The notes beneath the pieces were generated by a model. It saw only the letters and a program-made list of their open reading frames with translations. It made no database searches and was not told the origin of the DNA. DNA of 64,000 bases from Kitasatospora sp. NBC_01246 (GTDB lineage: Bacteria > Actinomycetota > Actinomycetes > Streptomycetales > Streptomycetaceae), in contig NZ_CP108484.1 in the NCBI RefSeq assembly GCF_036226505.1, positions 7,721,501-7,785,500 of the forward strand. The letters are read 5' to 3'. A program made the position numbers and the translations under genes. Position 1 is the stretch's first letter, and every line of letters starts with the position of its first letter. Below, piece after piece: positions 54,701 through 59,824 of this stretch.

Positions 54701-57700
54701 AGGACTTCACCGGCCTGTCCCTGCCGACCAGCCTGGTCTTCGACTACCCGACCCCGGCCGCACTGGCGGACCACCTGCGCGGCGAACTGCTCGGCGAGCG
54801 GCCGGCGGACGGGCAGGCGGCCACGGCGGCCGCCACCGACCCGGACGAGCCGATCGCCATCATCGCCATGAGCACCCGGCTGCCGGGCGGCGTGAACACC
54901 CCCGAGGAGCTCTGGACCATGGTCGCGGAGGGGCGGGACGGGCTCTCCGCCTTCCCCACCGACCGGGACTGGGACGTCGACAAGCTGTACCACCCGGACC
55001 CGGCCCACCCGGGCACCAGCTACACCCGGGTCGGCGGATTCCTGCACGACGCGGCCCAGTTCGACGCCGGGCTGTTCGGCATCTCGCCGCGTGAGGCACT
55101 CGCCATGGACCCGCAGCAGCGGCTGCTGCTGGAGACCTCCTGGGAGGCGCTGGAGCGGGCCGGGATCGACCCGCTCTCCACCCGGGGCCGCGACATCGGC
55201 GTCTTCACCGGCATCGTCCACCACGACTACGTGACCCGGCTGCGGCAGGTGCCCGACGACGTGCAGGGCTACGTGATGACCGGGACGTCCTCCAGCGTCG
55301 CCTCGGGCCGGGTGTCCTACGTGTTCGGGTTCGAGGGCCCGGCGGTCACCGTGGACACGGCCTGCTCGTCGTCCCTGGTGGCGATGCACCTGGCCGCGCA
55401 GGCGCTGCGGCGCGGCGAGTGCTCGATGGCACTGGCCGGCGGGGCGACCGTGATGTCCAGCCCGGACGCCTTCCTGGAGTTCTCGCGGCAGCGCGGCCTC
55501 TCCGCCGACGGGCGCTGCAAGGCCTACTCGGCGACGGCCGACGGCACCGGCTGGGCCGAGGGTGTGGGCGTCGTGGTGCTGGAGCGGCTCTCCGAGGCGC
55601 GGCGCAACGGGCACCGGATCCTGGCCGTACTGCGCGGCAGCGCGGTGAACCAGGACGGCGCGTCGAACGGCCTGACCGCGCCCAACGGCCCCTCGCAGCA
55701 GCGGGTGATCCGCCGGGCGCTGGCGAACGCGGGCCTGAGCGCCGCCGAGGTGGACGTGGTCGAGGGCCACGGCACCGGCACCTCGCTGGGCGACCCGATC
55801 GAGGTCCAGGCCCTGCTGGCCACCTACGGCCAGGACCGGCCCGCCGACCGGCCACTGCGGCTCGGCTCGCTGAAGTCCAACATCGGCCACACCCAGGCGG
55901 CGGCGGGTGTCTCCGGCGTGATCAAGATGGTGGAGGCGATGCGGCACGGCGTGATGCCCGCGACCCTGCACGTCACCGAGCCGACCCCGCAGGTGGACTG
56001 GGCGGCGGGCGCCGTCGAGCTGCTCACCGAGGCGCGGGAGTGGCCGCGCGACGGCCGGCCGCGCCGCGCGGCGGTCTCGTCGTTCGGTGCGAGCGGGACC
56101 AACGCGCACGTGATCCTGGAGGAGGGCCCCGAGCCGGTCCCGGCGGAGCCGGCCGACGGGCCCGCGCCGGACGCGGTGGTGCCGCTGGTGGTGTCGGCGC
56201 GGAGCGCCGCCTCGCTGGCGGGCCAGGCCGGCCGGCTGGTCGCCTTCGTGGAGTCGGCGCAGGCCGCGCCGCTCACCGGAGTCGCCGGGGCACTGATCGC
56301 GCGGCGGGCGGTGCTCGCCGAGCGCGCGGTGGTGGTGGCCGGTTCGCGGTCCGAGGCGCTGGCCGGGCTGGCCGCGCTGGCCCGGGGCGAGCGCAGCCCC
56401 GCCGTGGTGACCGGGACCGCCGCGTCCTCCGGCGGACCGGGCCGCACCGTGCTGGTCTTCCCGGGACAGGGTTCGCAGTGGGTCGGGATGGGGCGTGAAC
56501 TGCTGGACGCCTCCCCGGTGTTCGCCGAGCGGGTGGCCGCGTGCGCCCGGGCGCTGGACCCGTGGGTGGACTGGTCGCTGGTGGACGTGCTGCGCGGGGA
56601 CGCGCCGGCCGAGCTGCTGGACCGGGTGGACGTGCTCCAGCCGGCGAGTTTCGCGGTGATGGTCGGCCTGGCCGCCGTCTGGGCCTCGGTCGGCCTGGTG
56701 CCGGACGCCGTGCTGGGCCACTCCCAGGGCGAGATCGCGGCGGCCTGCGTGGCCGGTGCGCTGTCGCTGGAGGACGCCGCGCGGATCGTGGCGGTGCGCA
56801 GCCAGGTGATCGCCGGCAGCCTCGCCGGGCGCGGCGGGATGGCCTCGGCGGCGCTCTCCGAGGCCGACGCGCTGGTCCGGCTGGCGCCGTGGGCGGACCG
56901 GGTGGAGGTCGCCGCGGTGAACAGTCCGACGTCCGTGGTGGTGGCCGGTGACGCCGAGGCGCTGGACGAGGCGCTGGAGGTCCTGGCGGCCGACGGTGTC
57001 CGGGTGCGCCGGGTGGCGGTGGACTACGCCTCCCACACCCGCCACGTCGAGGCGATCGAGGACACCTTGGCGAAGGCCTTCGCGGACATCCGCAGCCAGG
57101 CCCCGCTGGTCCCGTTCTTCTCCACCGTCACGGGCGAGTGGATCGACGAGGCCGGCGTGCTGGACGGCGGCTACTGGTACCGCAACCTGCGCGGCCAGGT
57201 CCGCTTCGGGCCGGCCGTCGCCGCCCTGCTCGGCCAGGGCCACACCGTCTTCGTCGAGGCGAGCGCGCACCCCGTACTGGTCCAGCCGGTCAACGAGATC
57301 TTCGACACCGCCGAGGACGACAGCGTCCGGCTGCGCGCCGTCGTCGGCGGCACGCTCCGCCGCGAGGAGGGCGGGCCGCGCCGGCTGCTGGCCTCGATGG
57401 CCGAACTCTTCGTCCGGGGCGTCGCCGTGGACTGGACCGGCATCCTGCCCGCCGGGGCCGACGCCCCGCTGGCGGAGCTGCCGACCTACGCCTTCGACCG
57501 CCGGCACTTCTGGCTCCAGGAGGGCGGGACGCCCGACGCCGCCGCCTCGGCGGCCGAGGGCGCGGACGCCGACTTCTGGGCGGCCGTGGAGCAGACCGAC
57601 CCCGACTCGCTCGCCCGACTGCTCGACCTGGCCGCGGCCGACCAGCGCGAGGCGCTGCGCACGCTGACCCCCGTCCTGGCCGACTGGCGGGGCCGGCGGC

Positions 57701-59682
57701 GGCGCCGGTCCAGCGCCGAGAAGCTGCGCTACAACGTCACCTGGCGGCCGCTCGAACGCGAGGCCGTCGGTGTGCCGGGCGGGCGGTGGCTGGTGGTCGT
57801 CCCGTCCGGGCGACCGGTGGACGCACCCGTCGACGGCCTGCCGGCCGCGCTGGCCGCGCAGGGGCTCGACCTCGTCACCCTGGAGGTCGCGGCCGAGGAG
57901 ACCACCCGTGCCCGCCTCACCGAACGGCTGACCGCCGTGCTGGCCGAGCGGGACGTGACCGGCGTGCTCTCGCTGCTCGCGCTCGACCCGGGGACCACCG
58001 GGCCGGACGTGAGCGCCACGGTGGCCACCCTCGCGCTGATCCAGGCGCTCGGCGACGCCGCGCCCGGCCGTCCGCTCTGGTGCCTCACCCGGGGCGCCGT
58101 GAACATCGGGATCCAGGACACCCTCACCGCACCGGCGCAGGCCGCGCTGTGGGGCCTGGGCCGGGCCGCCGCGCTGGAGTTCCCCGACCGCTGGGGCGGT
58201 CTGATCGACCTGCCCGCCGCGCACGACGCCCGGACGGCGCAGTACCTGCTCGGCGCGCTGAACGGCGCCGCCGGCGACGACCAGCTCGCCGTCCGCCGCT
58301 CCGGCGTCTACAGCCGCCGACTGGTCCGCAAGGCCGCGCCGGAGCCCACCACGGGCGGCTGGCAGCCCAGCGGCACCGTGCTGGTGACCGGCGGGGCCGA
58401 GGGGCTCGGCCGCAACGCCTCGCTCTGGCTGGCGGAGTCCGGCGCGAGCCGGCTGATCGTCACCACCGGCCCCCGGACGGGCGAGGAGGACCTGGCCGGG
58501 CTGCGGGCGGAACTCGCCGCACTGGGCACCGGCACCACCGTGGTGGCCTGCGCCGACGCCGACCGGGACGCACTCGCCCGGCTGGTCGCCGAGGCGCCCG
58601 CGGACCAGCCGCTCACCGCCGTGCTGCACGCGGCCGACATGGCCTGGACCGGCTCCGTCACCGACACCGGCGCGGCGGACCTCGCCGAGGTCTTCGCCGC
58701 CAAGGTGGACACCGCCTTCTGGCTCGACGAGCTGTTCGCCGACACCCCGCTCGACGCGTTCGTCGTCTTCTCCTCGATCGCCAGCGTCTGGGGCGGCGGC
58801 GGGCAGGGCGTCTCCGGCGCGGCCAACACCGTGCTGGACGCGCTGGTCGAGTGGCGTCGCGGACGCGGCCTGCGGGCGACCTCGATCGCCTGGGGCGCCC
58901 TCGACCAGGTCGGCGCCGGGATGGACGAGGCGACCCTCGCCCAGCTGCGCCGCCGGGGCGTCCTGCCGATGGCTCCGCAGGTCGCGATGACCGCCTTCGA
59001 GCAGGCGGTGCGGGCGCACGAGAAGTTCGTCACGGTGGCCGACATGGACTGGGACGCCTTCATCCCGGCGTTCACCTCCGTCCGGGCCAGCCCGCTCTTC
59101 GCCGACCTCCCCGAGGCCGACGCCGCACTGCGGGCCTCCCAGCCGGACAGCCGGAACAGCGACACCACCTCCTCGCTGGTGGACTCGCTGCGGGCCGTCC
59201 CGGAGGCGGAGCAGGGCCGGATCCTGCTGAAGCTGGTCTGCGGCCACGCCGCGACCGTCCTCGGCCACAGCGGCGCCGAGAGCATCGGCCCGCTGCAGGC
59301 CTTCCAGGAGGTCGGCTTCGACTCGCTGGCCGCCGTCAACCTGCGCAACAGCCTGCACGTCGCCACCGGCCTGCGGCTGCCCGCGACCCTGATCTTCGAC
59401 TACCCCACCCCGGACGCCCTCGTCGGCTACCTGCGCGCCGAACTCCTGCGGGACACCGGCGACGACCTCGACGGGCGGGAGGACGACCTGCGGCGCGCGC
59501 TCGCGGACGTCCCGTTCGCCCGCTTCAAGGAGGCCGGCCTCCTGGACACCCTGCTCGCCCTCGTCGAGACCGAGGAGGCCCCCGCACCTGACGCGGCGGC
59601 CGAACCGGCCGAGGACGACGCCGACCTGATCGATGCCATGGACGTCGCCGACCTGGTGCAGCGCGCCCTCGGCCGGAACTGA
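42598..59682 (+). CDS. Modular type I polyketide synthase: loading module plus modules 1-3
   Basis: A 5694-residue multienzyme. GTG at 42598 is chosen because GGAAGGAG lies ten bases upstream and the ligase domain begins there; earlier in-frame codons overlap the P450 gene. Order: acyl-CoA ligase, KR-like, ACP; KS-AT-DH-KR-ACP; KS-AT-DH-ACP; KS-AT-KR-ACP; C-terminal docking segment (5622-5694, ending DLIDAMDVADLVQRALG). No thioesterase is present, so the chain passes to the next protein, whose N-terminus is a matching coiled coil. Each module is described in its own entry. KS cysteines are at 1217, 2921 and 4256; ACP serines at 986, 2687, 4024 and 5576. Confidence 0.95.
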   Translation: MRPDLITPLPVILRENAVRFTDKIAFEDDRHAVTYGELEARTRRLAGHLAGLGVRRGDRVALCLGNSVAMVEGYLAVVRAGGIGVPVNPRATAAETEYLLTDSGAVFALTDTGHAETFLRLLPAPAGASGVLVAGPAPAPAGTLSFDELAVTEPVTEAPDDLGLDEVAWMFYTSGTTGRPKGVLSTQRNCLWSVASCYVPVPGLSEHDRVLWPLPLFHSLSHIACVLSVPVAGATARIMDGSSADDILTALREDRSTFLAGVPTTYHHLVTTARRTGLSLPDLRIGLVGGAVTGSELRRSFEEGFGVPLVDAYGSTETCGAITINPPDAARVEGSCGLPVPGVGVRIVDPRTGLDVAAGEEGEVWVSGPNVMVGYHNSPEATAAAVRDGWFHTGDLARRDEAGYFTICGRLKDLVIRGGENIHPDEVEAVLRTVEGVADAGVAGVAHDTLGEVPVAWVVPGPAGLDTAALIDRCRERLSAYKLPERVYEVAGIPRTASGKIVRRLLAEQPARLRYAADGHHDALLAPAWVPAPPALPAAAGTAAPGWAVVGPADALVTGLRAAGLDVRHHPDLAALDAAVAAGEPAPGVTLLDPVATAAEGRASATRPVPAGARLVLLTRGAVTATEGDAAPDPAGVPLWAVARSVQAGSDRPEAVTVLDLDARPGVEVSAPELLAAVASGEPQLALRAGQPLVPRLLPVPVADRPLGAGPAGLGATVVVTGADTPAGAALVRHLTTAYGVERLLLVDAPDAGEPLDADLPTGLELARVTADGTDRAALRTALAGLGHPVTAVVHAAGDQALARALDELTADTGLTAFVAVTGTAAVLGSPGAPDTAVAEALTEALAHSRRLRGQAGSALAWSTGYPVADATEEAGARHLRDGLAAFDLLIETGAPALVALRTGPLDPDGRVPAVLRALAATPPPAARPDETVTADLRARLSVLDERAQLALLEELVRTQAAAVLNRPGTGAVPAGQAFRDLGLTSLAVVELRNRLTGSTGLRLPATVSFDHPTPEALAAHLRARVLGLREAPEPAGRAVPADPDEPIAIVGMACRLPGGVTGPEELWRLVSEGREALSGFPEDRGWDLDALFSGDPEQAGTSTADRGGFLRDAGLFDAGFFGISPREALAMDPQQRLLLEASWEAMERAGIDPAGLKGADVGVFSGVMGQSYGAGGAAPAELEGFTATGTASSVASGRVSYVFGFEGPAVTVDTACSSSLVAMHLAAQALRRGECSLALAGGATVMATPDTFVEFSRQRALATDGRCKSYADAADGTGWAEGAGVVVLERLSEARANGHHVLAVLRGSAVNQDGASNGLTAPNGLSQQRVIRKALANAGLSTAEVDVVEGHGTGTVLGDPIEAQALLATYGQDRPAERPLRLGSLKSNIGHTQAAAGVAGVIKMVQALRHGVMPPTLHVDAPSTQVDWSLGAVELLTEARDWPETGRPRRAAVSSFGVSGTNAHLILEQAPEEEPAEVEAGPAGVLPLVVSAKSAASLAGQAGRLAPLVTAGDRAALAGALVTRRALLDERAVVVAGTSEEALAGLAALARGESAPGLVTGSVSGAGRTVLVFPGQGSQWVGMGRELLDASPVFAERVAECARALEPFVDWSLEDVLRGEAPAELLERVDVLQPASFAVMVGLAAVWASVGVVPDAVVGHSQGEIAAACVAGALSLEDAARIVAVRSQVIAGSLAGRGGMASVALSEADAVERLVRWADRVEVAAVNGPASVVVAGDAEALDEALEVLAADGVRVRRVAVDYASHTRHVEAIEETLGEAFADIRSQAPRIPFYSTVMSAWVTEAGVLDGGYWYRNLRGQVRFGPAVAALLEAGHTVFVESSAHPVLVQPVSEIVDEAGAEALVTGTLRRDEGGPRRLFASMAELFVRGVAVDWTGVLSTGTARVELPTYAFDHRHYWLRTTRATDAASLGQAAADHPLIGAIVGVPGSGGFMTTARWSLGAHPWLSEHVVGDTVPVPSAALVELAVRFGDEVGTPTVAELTVDRPVVLPLRGGRAVQMTVGAADDTGRRAVEVYSRADDAPLDAEWTRHAHGTLAPAPADTRAAGPADGPVAEVSLDDAAGPADRFGLHPALLDAAVRTALPEGAFAAEWRGVTLLASGATELLVRTSGTTDEGARLELSDPTGAPVLIADAVLARPYAPEQDAVAGELTQDALFRLEWSELPLPAVAEAAPGTATIATAGDVETLAASDGPAPEVLRYAVEHPGGDPRAAVAAALAVLQAWLSAPALAQSRLVVSVGGDGTDLATAAVSGLLRSAQSEHPDRIVIAELDDSAAALLPAVLASGEPRVRVRAGLAEVPRLVRATVPERPTGTPGAGTAEAGTPGAEAPGAGTAAGLDPAAGLDPAGTVLVTGGTGTLGALVARHLVTAHAARHLLLVSRRGPAAEGAQALREELAALGATVTVAACDTADRAQLAALLAAVPAEHPLTAVVHTAGVLDDGVVTALTPDRVDTVLRPKLDAALHLHELTRGLDLTAFVLFSSAAGVLGNPGQGNYAAANACLDALAELRRGLGLPGVSLAWGYWSQASGMTRHLGTADLRRTRRLGMAGLSDAEGMALLDAALRAGAGTPAALVAARFDLPALRAAARSGPVAPLLRGLAPAGRRTVRAAAGPDTGSLRDRLARLGEAERTEQLVALVRRHAAEVLGHAAPDAVRADRAFKEAGFDSLTAVELRNRLASASGLTLSSTIVFDYPKPVALAEHLRVRLFGSTAPDGAGTGRASAAAVDPDEPIAIVAMSCRLPGGVHSPEDLWRLVADGVDAVTEFPEDRGWDIERHYDADPDSAGKTYVRHAAFLDDATGFDAGFFGISPNEALAMDPQQRLLLETSWEAFERAAIDPTGLGGQDIGVFVGVNSHDYTVRMHQAAGVEGFRLTGGSGSVLSGRVAYQFGFEGPAVTVDTACSSSLVALHLAAQALRRGECSMALAGGVMVMGNLETFVEFSRQRGLAPDGRCKAFADGADGTGWAEGVGVLLVERLSEARRRGHQVLAVISGSAVNQDGASNGLTAPNGLSQQRVIRTALANAGLSPAEVDAVEAHGTGTVLGDPIEAQALLATYGQDRVDGQEPLWLGSVKSNIGHTQAAAGVAGVIKMVMAIRHGVLPRTLHVDRPSTHVDWSVGAVELLTEARDWPETGRPRRAGVSSFGIGGTNAHVLVQQAPADAAAVPEPAPPQDPADAAQAPPVLVPVPVSARSAAALRGQAGRLARFVDDRSDVPLAGTAHALATARAGLDHRAVLLAGDRRQLAGALRALEAGTPDATTVVGNAAAGGRLAFLFTGQGSQWAGMGRRLAEAFPVFRDAFAAACAAVERHLDGASTRPLHEIVFADPGTAEAALLDETLYTQAGLFALETGLFRLFTSWGVRPDLLAGHSIGELAAAHAAGILDLASAGELVAARGRLMQALPAGGAMVAVRATEADVAPLLAGAAGVVGVAAVNGPDSLVLSGAEDAVLAVAAELARTGHKTRRLTVSHAFHSALMEPMLAEFEAVAAKLRYRPGSIPVVSTVTGRLAEEGHFGTASYWVDQVRDAVRFGDAVTALRDQGAATYLELGPGGVLTAMALGTLGERQAGGCVATLRGDTPDDTAVLTALAELHVRGGDVDWPAVLGRPVTAVGAELPTYAFQHERYWVESGAAADAEALGARSTGHPLLGTVVDVPGEDGGTGVVLTGRLTRRSRGLLVDPADAGDTAVPAAVLLDLLVLAGSEAASGAVRQLTVVTPLVLPGHGDLQLRVSVEAPGTDGLRRAGVHSRPAGPDQGPWVCHARALLAPGLPQPGFDLRDWPSAEDAADTADTGEAADTGEAADTASPAAKVAGVRRLWQRDGGLLADIELPAELLAEAEAFTLHPALVDTALKVLAAHTGGDPDGRDREPAACAELAVYAEGAATLRLRITPAEGGRHLLELADAEGEPVATIGPLTTAGTDGATRADAVPVAVPAAPADAPLARRVVRRGAAAGGSTAARLADLAPAEQHRRLMALVQESAAAVLGHQGADSFDAGQPFRELGFDSLSAVKLRNRLQDFTGLSLPTSLVFDYPTPAALADHLRGELLGERPADGQAATAAATDPDEPIAIIAMSTRLPGGVNTPEELWTMVAEGRDGLSAFPTDRDWDVDKLYHPDPAHPGTSYTRVGGFLHDAAQFDAGLFGISPREALAMDPQQRLLLETSWEALERAGIDPLSTRGRDIGVFTGIVHHDYVTRLRQVPDDVQGYVMTGTSSSVASGRVSYVFGFEGPAVTVDTACSSSLVAMHLAAQALRRGECSMALAGGATVMSSPDAFLEFSRQRGLSADGRCKAYSATADGTGWAEGVGVVVLERLSEARRNGHRILAVLRGSAVNQDGASNGLTAPNGPSQQRVIRRALANAGLSAAEVDVVEGHGTGTSLGDPIEVQALLATYGQDRPADRPLRLGSLKSNIGHTQAAAGVSGVIKMVEAMRHGVMPATLHVTEPTPQVDWAAGAVELLTEAREWPRDGRPRRAAVSSFGASGTNAHVILEEGPEPVPAEPADGPAPDAVVPLVVSARSAASLAGQAGRLVAFVESAQAAPLTGVAGALIARRAVLAERAVVVAGSRSEALAGLAALARGERSPAVVTGTAASSGGPGRTVLVFPGQGSQWVGMGRELLDASPVFAERVAACARALDPWVDWSLVDVLRGDAPAELLDRVDVLQPASFAVMVGLAAVWASVGLVPDAVLGHSQGEIAAACVAGALSLEDAARIVAVRSQVIAGSLAGRGGMASAALSEADALVRLAPWADRVEVAAVNSPTSVVVAGDAEALDEALEVLAADGVRVRRVAVDYASHTRHVEAIEDTLAKAFADIRSQAPLVPFFSTVTGEWIDEAGVLDGGYWYRNLRGQVRFGPAVAALLGQGHTVFVEASAHPVLVQPVNEIFDTAEDDSVRLRAVVGGTLRREEGGPRRLLASMAELFVRGVAVDWTGILPAGADAPLAELPTYAFDRRHFWLQEGGTPDAAASAAEGADADFWAAVEQTDPDSLARLLDLAAADQREALRTLTPVLADWRGRRRRRSSAEKLRYNVTWRPLEREAVGVPGGRWLVVVPSGRPVDAPVDGLPAALAAQGLDLVTLEVAAEETTRARLTERLTAVLAERDVTGVLSLLALDPGTTGPDVSATVATLALIQALGDAAPGRPLWCLTRGAVNIGIQDTLTAPAQAALWGLGRAAALEFPDRWGGLIDLPAAHDARTAQYLLGALNGAAGDDQLAVRRSGVYSRRLVRKAAPEPTTGGWQPSGTVLVTGGAEGLGRNASLWLAESGASRLIVTTGPRTGEEDLAGLRAELAALGTGTTVVACADADRDALARLVAEAPADQPLTAVLHAADMAWTGSVTDTGAADLAEVFAAKVDTAFWLDELFADTPLDAFVVFSSIASVWGGGGQGVSGAANTVLDALVEWRRGRGLRATSIAWGALDQVGAGMDEATLAQLRRRGVLPMAPQVAMTAFEQAVRAHEKFVTVADMDWDAFIPAFTSVRASPLFADLPEADAALRASQPDSRNSDTTSSLVDSLRAVPEAEQGRILLKLVCGHAATVLGHSGAESIGPLQAFQEVGFDSLAAVNLRNSLHVATGLRLPATLIFDYPTPDALVGYLRAELLRDTGDDLDGREDDLRRALADVPFARFKEAGLLDTLLALVETEEAPAPDAAAEPAEDDADLIDAMDVADLVQRALGRN
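45721..50832 (+). other. PKS module 1: KS-AT(methylmalonyl)-DH(degenerate)-KR(B type)-ACP
   Basis: The KS is complete (Cys1217 in DTACSSSL, EGHGTGT, NIGHTQAAAG). The AT has GHSQGEIAAA (Ser1662) and YASH (about 1762), the methylmalonyl-CoA signature. The DH (about 1935-2178) keeps His1969 and Asp2095, but its motif is HVVGDTVPVP with Asp for Gly. The YGPxFQGL strand between the two hot-dog halves is missing, so it is probably dead. The KR has GGTGTLG, Ser2502, Tyr2515 and the LDD motif (2458-2460) of B-type reductases, giving a D-configured hydroxyl. Confidence 0.8.
49600..49692 (+). repeat. In-frame repeat in the module 1 KR linker
   Basis: GGAGCCGGGACCGCC-like units and a doubled GCGGGCCTCGACCCCGCC encode PGAGTAEAGTPGAEAPGAGT then AAGLDPAAGLDPA between the two halves of the ketoreductase. 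Confidence 0.75.
50833..54834 (+). other. PKS module 2: KS-AT(malonyl)-DH relic-ACP, no KR
   Basis: KS Cys2921 is intact. The AT has GHSIGELAAA (Ser3388) and HAFH (3488-3491), the malonyl-CoA signature. The following 280 residues look like a dehydratase by position and ending (LHPALVDTALKVL), but the catalytic histidine region reads RRSRGLLVDPADAGDTAVPA, with no HxxxGxxxxP. No ketoreductase follows; the ACP (Ser4024) comes directly after a linker. The beta-keto group must stay unreduced. Confidence 0.83.
54003..54065 (+). repeat. In-frame repeat in module 2 encoding AADTGE units
   Basis: The protein reads AADTADTGEAADTGEAADTA inside the decayed DH region. The repeat sits where a functional DH could not tolerate it, supporting loss of function. 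Confidence 0.75.
54835..59460 (+). other. PKS module 3: KS-AT(methylmalonyl)-KR(catalytic Tyr lost)-ACP
   Basis: KS Cys4256 and AT Ser4709 with YASH (4810-4813) indicate methylmalonyl use. There is no DH; the KR structural half starts at about 4995. The Rossmann half has GGAEGLG and Ser5393, but the residue 13 positions later, Tyr in module 1, is Ser5406 (GGGGQGVSGAAN). There is no LDD. It should not reduce, and may be a C-type domain that only epimerises the methyl centre. The ACP serine is 5576. Confidence 0.8.
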
Positions 59683-59700
59683 CCCGGACGCCCGGCGACC

Positions 59701-59760
59701 GCCCAGAACCACCCCGAACCGCCCAGAACCACCCCGAACCGCCCAGAACCACCCCGAACC
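59701..59760. repeat. Three perfect 20-bp tandem repeats between PKS genes
   Basis: GCCCAGAACCACCCCGAACC is repeated three times without change, followed by a partial copy, in the 142-bp gap between the two PKS genes. It does not code and does not form a clear hairpin. Confidence 0.92.
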
Positions 59761-59824
59761 GCCCCGATGACCCGGTACGACCAGCTGACCACTGACAGCG
59801 GACTGACACGGAGGACGTAGGAAC

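Noticed and set aside
59701..59760. Possible CRISPR-like array
   Set aside because: The repeats are contiguous with no spacers, and no cas genes are present.
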